Below, one piece after another: positions 26,614 to 33,807 of a DNA stretch of 64,000 nucleotides. The stretch is from positions 7,679,014 to 7,743,013 of the forward strand of contig NZ_CP025096.1 of NCBI RefSeq assembly GCF_002831565.1. The letters run 5' to 3'. The notes beneath the pieces are model-generated. The model had not been told where the DNA came from. It searched no databases and was given only the letters and a program-made list of their open reading frames with translations. The translations under genes and the position numbers were made by a program. The first letter of the stretch is position 1. Each line of letters starts with the position of its first letter. This DNA comes from Spirosoma pollinicola (GTDB taxonomy: Bacteria; Bacteroidota; Bacteroidia; Cytophagales; Spirosomataceae).

Positions 26614-27757
26614 TCATCCAAAGGACAACTCCGCTACGGTGGATTGATCCCGTGTAGTCCCGCTAGTCGGGACTATTTTTTTGTCACTCTGATCTGGCTG
26701 GCTAGTTAACGGAGCTTCCATTTCCGCCGGAGTCGACTGTTTTGGGACATACTTAGTCTGATGACGCCATAATGCGTAAGCTAGTAGGAGTAACTTTTTC
26801 TGAACAGCTACATAGGCTTTCATTTTGGTATTAGTCTTTTGATAGACTCGTTCGTAAAGTGCTTGACAAGTTGGCTCCCCAAAGCGAACCGCATTGAAGG
26901 CGGGTAAATGCAGAATACGGCGAATACGACCGCTCGGGCGGCCCCGTGTTCCCTTTTTTAGAGATCCGAGTTTTACCAGAACGATTACCCGATTGATTCT
27001 CAATCACATCATAGCCCGCATAACTCACTAATTGTCGTTGGTTAGCGAAGCCCTCAAATCCGTTGGTTTCAGCAATCAAAACTGCTACCGATAGAAGGGC
27101 TAACCCCTTGATGGCGGTCAAGCGTTCGACCTGTTCTTTCAGAGTAGCATCCTGCTCAATGAGTTGGTGAATGGCTGTCTCTAAAGAGTCTAGCTGTTGA
27201 TCATAGACGGCTAATAATTTGGCGTTCTGTTTTGTGATAAAATCATCGCCTATTGCGCTGTAATCCAGGGCATGTTGCTGGTTACGACACTGGGTTTTCC
27301 ATTCCTGAAGCCGCTGATGCTGTCGGGTTAGCAAGCGTAAATTGTAGATGTTCTTGGATAAGGGTTTCCACAGAGTAAGTTGTTGTTCCAGACCCATTCG
27401 AGCCAACCCCTGGGCATCAATTTTATCATTCTTGGACTTGTAGCCTAAGCTTTTCAGGTAATGCTTTGCCTTGTTAGGCAATAGAATACAGACCGACTGA
27501 TCCGTTTGATAGAGGTGCCAGGCTACAGCCTCATGGTAGACGCCTGTCGACTCCATCACATAGCGGAGTGGCAAGCCGTCCGTTTTTTTACAATGCTTAC
27601 TAACTCAGTGCTCTAACTGAGCAAAAGCAGGCGGTTTGTTGGCCACTTTAGTCGACCCTTTGACGACGACTCGGCCATCAGTGTCGATCACTGACAGACA
27701 GACTTGAAGCGACTCTTTACTAATGTCCAATCCGACACAATAGCGTAGCAGTGGCAT
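26614..27757 (-). pseudogene. IS110-family transposase with nonsense codon and frameshift
   Basis: A RuvC-like (DEDD) recombinase of IS110. The N-terminus has the first catalytic Asp in YCVGLDISKESLQ; further motifs are YVMESTGVYHEAV, NKAKHYLKSLG, KNDKIDAQGLARMG, LTAIKGLALLSVAVLIAET and the transposase_20 region QLVSYAGYD and SGKTRISKKGN. Two lesions are seen. One is an in-frame TGA at 27605-27607 (probably a former TGG, between FAQLEH and VSKHC). The other is 16 extra GC-rich bases after KKGNT (about 26936-26951) that shift the frame before RIRRILHLPAFNAV. The C-terminus ends with a Lys/Ser-rich tail. Not functional unless both are suppressed. Confidence 0.85.
26656..26686 (-). terminator. 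Hairpin with adjacent T run inside the IS110 3' end
   Basis: A tagtcccg/cgggacta stem with a short loop (ctagt) is followed by a T run on the plus strand. It overlaps the C-terminal tail of the transposase frame, so it may instead be part of the element's end structure. Confidence 0.4.
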
Positions 27758-27878
27758 AGAAAAGGGGATAAAGAATGAATACGTTGGTTGACCGACGGCC
27801 TTCTCCCGCTGTTGCACACGGATGCCAGATCATAACCAGAGGTTACGACTATGGGTACTGTTGGAGCTACAGGGAAAA

Positions 27879-27960
27879 GACAAGCTAGCCAGAGCAACCA
27901 GCGGTGCAGTATCGTTGTGACGTACTATCGGCGGAACTCAGGGTGCTGGCTAGCTTTGTC
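27879..27960 (-). ncRNA. Putative IS110 bridge RNA region
   Basis: Upstream of the transposase start, in the non-coding end of the IS110 element, gacaagctagccag (27879-27892) pairs with gctggctagctttgtc (27945-27960) apart from one bulged base. This closes an internal loop of about 50 bases. IS110 elements are known to make a structured bridge RNA from a non-coding end that guides target and donor choice. Location and stem fit, but the strand, exact ends and guide loops are not established here. Confidence 0.45.
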
Positions 27961-28029
27961 AGACCTTACTCAAAAATTGTACTTTTTCTGATAAGATCAA
28001 CTGAAAACAAAGATATGAACGGCGGACCG

Positions 28030-28305
28030 TCACTTTTTTGTGAGGGCTTCTTTGAAAATGTCGTTTTGTAAACTTAGCTCGGCGTACATCTTTTTCAACC
28101 GCCGATTTTCTTCTTCTAACTCTTTCAACCGTTTTACCTCGGCTAGTTGCATACCACCATATTTTGCCTTCCAGTTGTAAAATGTGGCTTCGCTGACACC
28201 GTGTTCGCGGGTAATTTGGGCGACGGTTTGGCCGCTATCCTGTTGTTTGAGAATCGCTACGATTTGCGATTCGGTGAATCGTGTTGCCTTCATTTCCCTT
28301 TCCAA
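28030..28305 (-). CDS. IS3-family OrfA (IS407/IS51-like)
   Basis: A 91-residue helix-turn-helix protein, the DNA-binding subunit of the split IS3 element. KATRFTESQIVAILKQQDSG and VSEATFYNWKAKYGG are the family's signature helices; a leucine zipper (RLKELEEENRRLKKMYAEL) follows. It ends ALTKK with the coding-strand run ACAAAAAAGTGA. This contains A AAA AAG, the slippery heptamer used for -1 frameshifting into OrfB. OrfB now lies beyond the IS110 insertion, so no fusion can be made. Confidence 0.85.
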   Translation of the reverse strand: MEREMKATRFTESQIVAILKQQDSGQTVAQITREHGVSEATFYNWKAKYGGMQLAEVKRLKELEEENRRLKKMYAELSLQNDIFKEALTKK

Positions 28306-28370
28306 TTGCTAGTGAAATTTAAGTTTTTTTACTCTACTTTTCACTGGCTCATTTTTAAGGGCTCAGGACA

Positions 28371-28829
28371 GTTCAATGTCGATACGAATCGTATTTTCCT
28401 GAACAGGGCTATTTTGAAACGTTCGTCTGATGACTGAGTTATAGCCCGAAGTAGGATTACCAGAAATGAATGACTTCGCCTTTTGATAAGCTGACTTCTC
28501 TCCTCTTTTTGTCTAGTAGTTAGACTATTATATAAAACGTATGCTAGGGGTAGTACCGCGGTGGCGGGCCACTTGACAGTTATTAAAACAGGCCATTTCA
28601 CAAATCGCCCCATTTACAAAGCAGATCTATGACAGTTCCTTCGTCTCACGAATGAGCGTATAAAGAGACGGTTATTTTTTATTATCTGTCTAACGCAATC
28701 AGTTGCATACGTTCAGATCTAAACTTGTTGCACTTCTAGCAATATCACAAGTATCAAAGCCGCACCAAACTCACTAATCGGCTGTTTTGGTTAAGTTTGT
28801 ATATCAGTTTATCTATTCTCGCTATCGTT
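28371..28829. other. Intergenic region with repeat copy
   Basis: No gene accepted. It contains the TTGACAGTTATTAAAACA block (28571-28588) and repeat copy 3 (28602-28671). The remainder leads into the antitoxin-like gene. Confidence 0.5.
28602..28671 (+). repeat. Dispersed repeat family copy 3
   Basis: Reads aaatcgccccatttacaaag, GCAGATCTATG, then TCGTCTCAC at the same 24-base spacing as copy 1. An eight-codon mini-ORF (MTVPSSHE) starts at the shared ATG. Just upstream (28569-28593) is the CCACTTGACAG-TATTAAAAC module also found in the right arm of the 6430-6502 inverted repeat, so the family seems modular. Confidence 0.65.
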
Positions 28830-29072
28830 ATGGTTGTCTCGCCACGATTAACCAATGCTCAATTGGCCTTACTAGAAATGTTCAGCTTCGAGATGAGCGA
28901 AGCCGAAGTGTTGGCCATGCGACAAACGCTTATGCAGCATTTCCGTACACGGCTCGAAGAAGAGGTCCAAAAGGCCACTCAGCTAAAAGGACTGACCACT
29001 GCTCAACTCGAAGAGCAAATGAACTTTGAGAACCGTACGGAACGGCTTGACCAAATTCGAGCTGCTCAGTGA
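28830..29072 (+). CDS. Putative antitoxin of a PIN-type toxin-antitoxin pair
   Basis: An 80-residue, helical, acidic protein starting MVVSPRLTNAQLALLEMFSF. Similar short proteins commonly precede PIN toxins in Bacteroidota, with LTxxQLxLLxMFSF near the N-terminus. The frame opens at 28797, but the Met at 28830 gives the family-like start. Its stop overlaps the GTG start of the PIN gene (CAGTGA), the usual antitoxin-then-toxin coupling. Since the toxin gene is cut short, this antitoxin is probably an orphan. Confidence 0.65.
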   Translation: MVVSPRLTNAQLALLEMFSFEMSEAEVLAMRQTLMQHFRTRLEEEVQKATQLKGLTTAQLEEQMNFENRTERLDQIRAAQ

Positions 29073-29200
29073 AAGTAGTTATCGATACCAATGGTCTACT
29101 CCGGTCGATTCCCCGGGACGGATCGTACCGCTGGCTTTATGATGCGTTTGCGGCCAATCAGTTCACGTGGGTTGTCAGTACTGAAATCTTGCTCGACTAG
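29069..29200 (+). pseudogene. PIN-domain toxin, truncated to 43 codons
   Basis: The N-terminal end of a PIN-domain ribonuclease toxin: KVVIDTNGLL holds the first catalytic Asp, followed by a helix and TWVVSTEILLD. The rest of the domain, with the remaining acidic residues, is gone. After GAC the sequence enters a CTAGCTAGCTAG tract that supplies a TAG stop and then continues, in the same frame, into an IS630 transposase fragment. The toxin is therefore inactive. Confidence 0.75.
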
Positions 29201-29525
29201 CTAGCTAGTTCAAAACCGATTGTCATTGTATTGGATAATGGTCCAATTCATCGCTGTCAGGCTGTTTACGACCAACAGGCCAACTGGGAAGAGCAGGACA
29301 TGTACCTATTCTTTTTGCCGACTTACAGTCCGCACCTGAATCCGATCGAAATTCTGTGGCGGTTCCTAAAGTATCGGTGGTTGCAGAAGCTCCATTACAG
29401 TTCATGGAGTCGTCTGAAAAAGGCCGTTTTTGCTATCATTCGTTTATTTGGTCAAGAATATCGGATCTGTTTTGACGGGTTAGTGAATCGAAATAAAGTG
29501 AAGTTTAATTCTGCGTGATTACTTA
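29200..29525 (+). mobile_element. IS630-family remnant
   Basis: Only the right part of the element remains: the C-terminal third of the transposase and its 3' flank. The left junction lies at a CTAG tract. IS630 targets the TA of CTAG, so the element probably inserted here and then lost its left part. The exact right end was not determined. Confidence 0.65.
29201..29518 (+). pseudogene. IS630-family transposase, C-terminal fragment
   Basis: About 105 codons of a DDE transposase of the IS630/Tc1 superfamily. The second Asp lies in IVIVLDNGPIHRC; the LFFLPTYSPHLNPIEILWRFLKYRWL motif includes the final acidic residue. The N-terminal helix-turn-helix and first catalytic Asp are missing. It follows the truncated PIN gene in the same frame, separated only by a TAG codon. 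Confidence 0.8.
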
Positions 29526-29550
29526 AGTATATACTTATTATTTAAACGCC

Positions 29551-30492
29551 ATGTCATCAACCCGACGCCGTTTTTTAACGTCTGCCACGGCGCTTGCCGG
29601 AGCTGCATTTCTTCAGGATGATCAACCTGTTCAGGCGAAACCCGCGCTCAAATCGTTCCCGATTGCCTGTAATTCCTATTCTTGGTTAACCTTTTATGCC
29701 CGTCAGGGAAAAACCTGGATGGCCGACCCCGATGCGTCGCTGGCAGAACTGGTACAGTCAGGTATGACGGCATACGAACCGGGCCTTAGCTCGGTAGATG
29801 AAGTGACTAAATTGCTACCTCTACTGACAAAGCACAAACTGGCTATGCACTCGTTGTACGTAAACAGTACGCTGCATAAAGCCGATGAAGCGCAGAAATC
29901 TATTGATTCGGTATTGGCAATTGCCGAGGCTTCCCGTCCTGCCGGAACATCTATTTTCGTAACCAATCCCAGCCCCATCAGTTGGGGAACCAACGACGAC
30001 AAAACCGATGCTGAACTCGCGGAGCAAGCCCGCAACCTCGACCGACTGGGTGGTGAGCTACGCAAACGTGGCATTACCCTCGCCTACCACACCCACACCC
30101 CTGAGCACCGACAGGCAGCCCGCGAGTTTCACCATATGCTACTCGCCACCGATCCCAAAAATGTGTCCCTTTGCCTGGATGCTCATTGGGTGTACCGGGG
30201 CTCTGGAAATTCACAAATTGCCCTGTTCGACGTCGTAAAATTATACGGTAAGCGAATCGTTGAGGTGCATATCCGACAATCAAAAAATAAGATCTGGCAG
30301 GAAACGTTCGGCGAAGGGGATATTGATTATCAACATCTTTCCAGCGAATTAAGCACACTAGGTATCCGTCCAAATCTGGTACTGGAACAGTGTCTGGAAA
30401 AGGAAACACCCAATACGATGGGACCGATAGAAGCTCATAAACAGGATTTGGCAAGTGTTAAACGTATGTTTGCCGGGTTGATAGGTTCATAA
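29551..30492 (+). CDS. Tat-exported sugar phosphate isomerase/epimerase-like protein
   Basis: A 313-residue TIM-barrel protein of the AP_endonuc_2/xylose-isomerase-like group. The N-terminus STRRRFLTSATALAGAAF is a twin-arginine signal, so it should be folded in the cytoplasm and then exported. Barrel features are MTAYEPGLSSVDEV, a helical AELAEQARNLDRLGGELRKR followed by TLAYHTHTPE, CLDAHWVYRG and EVHIRQSKN, where metal ligands (His, Asp, Glu) are expected. Such exported isomerase-like proteins are frequent in Spirosoma-like genomes, with unknown sugar substrates. It stands alone. Confidence 0.82.
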   Translation: MSSTRRRFLTSATALAGAAFLQDDQPVQAKPALKSFPIACNSYSWLTFYARQGKTWMADPDASLAELVQSGMTAYEPGLSSVDEVTKLLPLLTKHKLAMHSLYVNSTLHKADEAQKSIDSVLAIAEASRPAGTSIFVTNPSPISWGTNDDKTDAELAEQARNLDRLGGELRKRGITLAYHTHTPEHRQAAREFHHMLLATDPKNVSLCLDAHWVYRGSGNSQIALFDVVKLYGKRIVEVHIRQSKNKIWQETFGEGDIDYQHLSSELSTLGIRPNLVLEQCLEKETPNTMGPIEAHKQDLASVKRMFAGLIGS

Positions 30493-30570
30493 AACAAACA
30501 CCATGCTTGTGGGTTATTATCTGTGATTGGCGCAGTGCTTTTCACAACCTTATAAACTCACGTTAGTATC

Positions 30571-31044
30571 ATGCAACCCAACATTGGCCTCGAGAAAGAC
30601 GTCCTCAAACAGGACAACATACTTTTAAACGATTTCCTGTCCGACCTTCATGTACTCTATATTAAAACCCGTAAATACCATTGGAACGTAGCGGGTCCAA
30701 ACTTCATGGAGTACCATAAATTCTTCGAGAAGCAGTACAATGCCATTGAGGAAGAAATTGATGCCGTTGCTGAGCGCATTCGGCAATTAGGTGGCAAACC
30801 CCTGGCTACAATGGGTGAGTTCTTGCATAACACCAGCCTGAAAGAAGATACCGGCACCCCAAAAGATACGGCCGAAATGTTCAAAAATCTCCTGTCAGAT
30901 CACGAACAGATCGTTCGTGAACTACGCGAAGACGTAGAAAAGTGTGACGATGAACTGAAAGATGCCGGCACCGCCGATTTTCTTACCGGCCTGATGGAAG
31001 CTCACGAAGCCATGGCCTGGATGCTCCGCAAATACTTATCCTAA
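30571..31044 (+). CDS. dps: Dps-family ferritin-like DNA-protection protein
   Basis: A 157-residue four-helix protein that forms a dodecamer, oxidises and stores iron and shields DNA from oxidative damage. The ferroxidase residues are visible in helix A (HVLYIKTRKYHWNVAGPNF) and helix B (EYHKFFEKQYNAIEEEIDAVAERIRQLGG), with the conserved His, His, Asp/Glu spacing. Length is typical. It lies just upstream of an NRAMP-like metal transporter, separated by a 21-bp hairpin, which suggests a shared metal or oxidative-stress theme. Confidence 0.93.
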   Translation: MQPNIGLEKDVLKQDNILLNDFLSDLHVLYIKTRKYHWNVAGPNFMEYHKFFEKQYNAIEEEIDAVAERIRQLGGKPLATMGEFLHNTSLKEDTGTPKDTAEMFKNLLSDHEQIVRELREDVEKCDDELKDAGTADFLTGLMEAHEAMAWMLRKYLS

Positions 31045-31059
31045 ACGATAATGGTGTCT

Positions 31060-31120
31060 GGTGAGTTGTAAATGATGAATTGTGCTAGTTTTCGCCTACA
31101 TTCATCATTTACAACTCACC
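31060..31120. terminator. 21-bp perfect inverted repeat between dps and NRAMP-like gene
   Basis: A 21-bp arm at 31060-31080 (beginning ggtgagttgtaaatgatgaa) pairs exactly with 31100-31120 across a 19-base loop. It ends ten bases before the GTG of the transporter gene. It may terminate dps transcription, or control the transporter if they are co-transcribed. There is no T run, so simple termination is not certain. Confidence 0.5.
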
Positions 31121-31130
31121 ATTTACTTTT

Positions 31131-32357
31131 GTGCCCAAATCGCTTTCTATTCGCTCTGGTCTTGGCAGTGTACTATTCTGGTCGGTTATTTCGGCTGCGT
31201 TTATTGGTCCCGGTTCAGTTACTGCCTGCGCTATTGCCGGCTCAAAATACGGATTACATCTTCTTTGGGTATTAACCTTTGCTACACTTGGCACCGTCTG
31301 GTTGCAGGAAGCAGCCGCCCGAATCACCATTGCGACCGGCAACGACTTAGGCCAGATTATCACCCAAACGTATACAGGGACCCGTGGCCGTCGCATAGCC
31401 TGGGCTCTGTTTCTGGCTATTTTTCTGGGTTGTGCCGCCTATCAGGCAGGTAATATTCTCGGCGCTGTAGCCGGGCTTGCTTTACTAACTGGCTTACCCG
31501 TACCTCTCTTGACAATTTGTGTTGGTGCCGTCTGTACTCTATTGTTATGGATTGGTTCTACGCAGGGATTGGCCAATATGCTGGGTCTGGTTGTATTCGC
31601 GATGGGCGGTGCCTTTTTATATGTCGCTTTTGGTACACCCGTTACCCCCGCGAGTTTGGCCGAAGCACTTGTTGTGCCTTCTATCCCTTCTGGTTCATTG
31701 TTACTTATAAATGGACTCATCGGCACAACAATCGTTCCCTATAACCTCTTTTTTGGGTCTAGTATTGTGCCTGCAGGTAACTCGGAAACCGGAGAATCAG
31801 TTGGGCAGTCGCTAGGGGAGATGAAATTGGGCATCTGGGTAGCGGTGATTCTGGGAGGTATAATTTCGGTCGTTTTACTGTTGGTGGGTCTACTCATTCC
31901 CGGCGATTTCTCATACGCGCACATGGCGCAGGTAATGACCGACCGGCTAGGCCCATGGGCAGGTTCACTCTTTGCTTTTGGTTTGTTTGCCGCTGGGTTT
32001 GCCTCCTCGCTGACGGCACCCTTAGCCGCTGCAGTAACTGCCCAAAGCCTACTAGGCATCCGCAAAAACTCCCCTGCTTACCGGGGCATCTGGCTCGTTG
32101 TTATTGCAACGGGCTTAACGTTTGGCTTGTTGAACGTAACGCCTATTCCGGTTATCGTAGCTGTGCAGGCAATCAATGGCATCCTTCTACCCTTCGTTAC
32201 AGTCTTTTTGTTCCTCGCCATTAATAACCGGGCTTTGCTGGGGGATCAATACTGCAACTCATTCTGGCAAAATATAGCTATGGGTTCAGTCGTGCTTGTA
32301 ACAGCCGTATTGGGCCTTTGGAACGTTTGGTTAGCTATCCAGCCTGGAAAACCCTGA
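31131..32357 (+). CDS. NRAMP-related transporter with altered metal-site motifs
   Basis: An inner-membrane protein of 408 residues and about eleven hydrophobic segments, recognisably of the NRAMP superfamily (AAFIGPGSVTACAIAGSKYG near the start; LIGTTIVPYNLFFGSS in segment 6). In true Mn/Fe NRAMPs these read DPGN and MPH. Here they are GPGS and VPY, so the Asp, Asn, Met and His that bind the ion are all replaced. It therefore belongs to an NRAMP-related branch whose substrate need not be Mn or Fe. The start is GTG, ten bases after a 21-bp hairpin. Dps lies upstream. Confidence 0.85.
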   Translation: MPKSLSIRSGLGSVLFWSVISAAFIGPGSVTACAIAGSKYGLHLLWVLTFATLGTVWLQEAAARITIATGNDLGQIITQTYTGTRGRRIAWALFLAIFLGCAAYQAGNILGAVAGLALLTGLPVPLLTICVGAVCTLLLWIGSTQGLANMLGLVVFAMGGAFLYVAFGTPVTPASLAEALVVPSIPSGSLLLINGLIGTTIVPYNLFFGSSIVPAGNSETGESVGQSLGEMKLGIWVAVILGGIISVVLLLVGLLIPGDFSYAHMAQVMTDRLGPWAGSLFAFGLFAAGFASSLTAPLAAAVTAQSLLGIRKNSPAYRGIWLVVIATGLTFGLLNVTPIPVIVAVQAINGILLPFVTVFLFLAINNRALLGDQYCNSFWQNIAMGSVVLVTAVLGLWNVWLAIQPGKP

Positions 32358-32945
32358 CTATCTTAAAATTCTACTTACTCAACTTTATCAATACCTAATA
32401 GTCTACTATTCTATATAATTTATATTCTATCTATTAAAATCATAATTATTATTCAATTGGATTCTACAAAAAAATAAAAATAGCCTAGTAAACGATTTGG
32501 CATGAATCATGCATTAATATATATCTATTGACGACATCAAACATACAAATCAATACACTCTATTCTTTTTCATTTCAAAGTAAGTAGAACCTCAACAAAA
32601 GTTAAAGCTAATCTCTTTTAATTCAACCCATTAACTGTATTAAATTACCAAGATCTAAAACGAAAAGTTTACTAATTTTTATACATTAGATATCTTTTCC
32701 GTTACTAAATGGTCTAAACATCGTCTCGAATTGATTAATACATATAAGAAAATCGGCTATGATCTTTATGTTAAAATACCTGGCATAGTAGAAAACAGGC
32801 TTCTACATAATGCAGATAATTACCTACCTATTTCACTGTATAAGGCGGGTAATTCTGGGCTATTGCTTACTAATCCGGTCAGCCTGTTTGCCAGTAAAAA
32901 CACTATTGATCAAGCACTTAGTCTACATTCCTCTTTTATCCAACT
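32358..32945. other. AT-rich leader of the exopolysaccharide locus
   Basis: No gene accepted. About 590 very AT-rich bases precede the first export gene. A 72-codon frame at 32731-32949 overlaps the next gene's start and has no protein-like features. Promoter and possibly antitermination or leader signals are expected here, but none could be pinned down. Confidence 0.5.
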
Positions 32946-33797
32946 ATGAATCATATCTCTTACGATTGTACCAGTTTGTCACGTCACCCATACTGGCGAA
33001 GCTTCCGTTGCAAAAGCCCCCTTATTACCCTGCTCTTGCTGAGCGTTCTACTCTCGGGGAATGGTTGCGTTTCGCCTAAAAGTATCGTGTATTTCCAGGG
33101 GGAGGCAGAAACCGGTAGCGCTGTCCGTATGCCCGAAGCGTATACACCTCTCATCAAAACAGGCGACGTATTATCTATTCAGGTAAGCAGCCTTAATGCC
33201 GAAGCCGCTACGTTCTTCAATCCATATACGCCTATGCTTGTGGCAAATGGCCGTACCGTACAACCTTCCAATACCAGTGGCCTGCCCGAAATGTCAGGGT
33301 ATCTGGTCTCCCCTGATGGCGAAATAGAACTTCCGCTTATTGGCTCAATCAAAGTGAGTGGGTTAACGATCTCACAAACAAAAGAACAGGTTCGGGACAA
33401 ACTAAAGACCTATCTGAAAGAGCCGACCGTGAACATCCGAAATCTAAATTTTCGTATTTCGGTACTTGGCGAGGTAGTCAGACCCTCGCTTTTCACCGTT
33501 CCCAATGACCAGATCACGCTCATTGAAGCCATAAGCTTAGCCGGTGACGCCACTATCTACGGACGTAGAGATAACATACTGGTTGTCAGAGAAGAGAATG
33601 GGCAAAAAACGTTTTCACGGTTAGATATTACGAAGCGTAATTTGTTTCGCTCGCCTTATTATTATCTCCACCCAAACGATATAGTTTACGTAGAACCAGG
33701 TAAAGTTCGTGTTTCCACAGCCAACCAGTTCTATCAGGTTATTCCCGCGATTTTGAGCGCCTTATCACTTGTAGCCATCATTGTAACCCGTCGCTAG
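32946..33797 (+). CDS. Polysaccharide export outer-membrane lipoprotein (Wza-like)
   Basis: The outer-membrane export channel subunit for exopolysaccharide. The N-terminus carries a lipoprotein signal with lipobox LSGNGC near residue 39. Then come the Poly_export domain (YTPLIKTGDVLSIQVSSLN, SGYLVSPDGEIELPLIGSIKVSGLTISQTKEQV), an SLBB domain (ISVLGEVVRPSLFTVPNDQITLIEAISLAGD) and a C-terminal hydrophobic helix (VIPAILSALSLVAIIVT). It starts the plus-strand run of the polysaccharide locus and is followed after ten bases by the tyrosine autokinase, its usual partner. Confidence 0.93.
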   Translation: MNHISYDCTSLSRHPYWRSFRCKSPLITLLLLSVLLSGNGCVSPKSIVYFQGEAETGSAVRMPEAYTPLIKTGDVLSIQVSSLNAEAATFFNPYTPMLVANGRTVQPSNTSGLPEMSGYLVSPDGEIELPLIGSIKVSGLTISQTKEQVRDKLKTYLKEPTVNIRNLNFRISVLGEVVRPSLFTVPNDQITLIEAISLAGDATIYGRRDNILVVREENGQKTFSRLDITKRNLFRSPYYYLHPNDIVYVEPGKVRVSTANQFYQVIPAILSALSLVAIIVTRR

Positions 33798-33807
33798 TAA
33801 ATTGACT

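Larger units (their letters stand above)
26572..28028 (-). mobile_element. IS110-family element inserted in the IS3 orfA-orfB junction
   Basis: The boundaries are placed where IS3 protein sequence stops on each side. orfA's shifted frame reads KKVT up to about 28029, and orfB resumes TVPAVGPVERRAL at 26571, so joining them at ACG gives one continuous frame. About 1457 bases remain, with an IS110 transposase reading minus and a ~270-base non-coding end upstream of it. No long terminal inverted repeats or target duplication are seen, as expected for IS110. Confidence 0.78.
25681..28370 (-). mobile_element. IS3-family element (IS407/IS51-like) split by an IS110 insertion
   Basis: The outer ends are imperfect inverted repeats. 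The left end begins TGTATCC at 25681; the right end's complement begins TGTCCTG (ending at 28370). Both contain TGAGCCAGT about 20 bases in. orfA (28030-28305) and orfB (25722-26580) are on the minus strand and belong together, but 1.46 kb of IS110 sequence lies between them. Without it the element would be about 1.23 kb, the normal IS3 size. No clear target duplication. Confidence 0.8.

Noticed and set aside
26572..28028. A bridge-RNA-guided target search by matching loops by eye
   Set aside because: Loop borders are uncertain, so any match I found would not be meaningful without a covariance model.
31124..31131. TACTTTTG as promoter of the NRAMP-like gene
   Set aside because: It overlaps the GTG start, so transcription would begin inside the gene and no later start is available.
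32731..32949. 72-codon frame before the Wza-like gene
   Set aside because: Very AT-rich, overlaps the start of a certain gene and shows no features of a protein.
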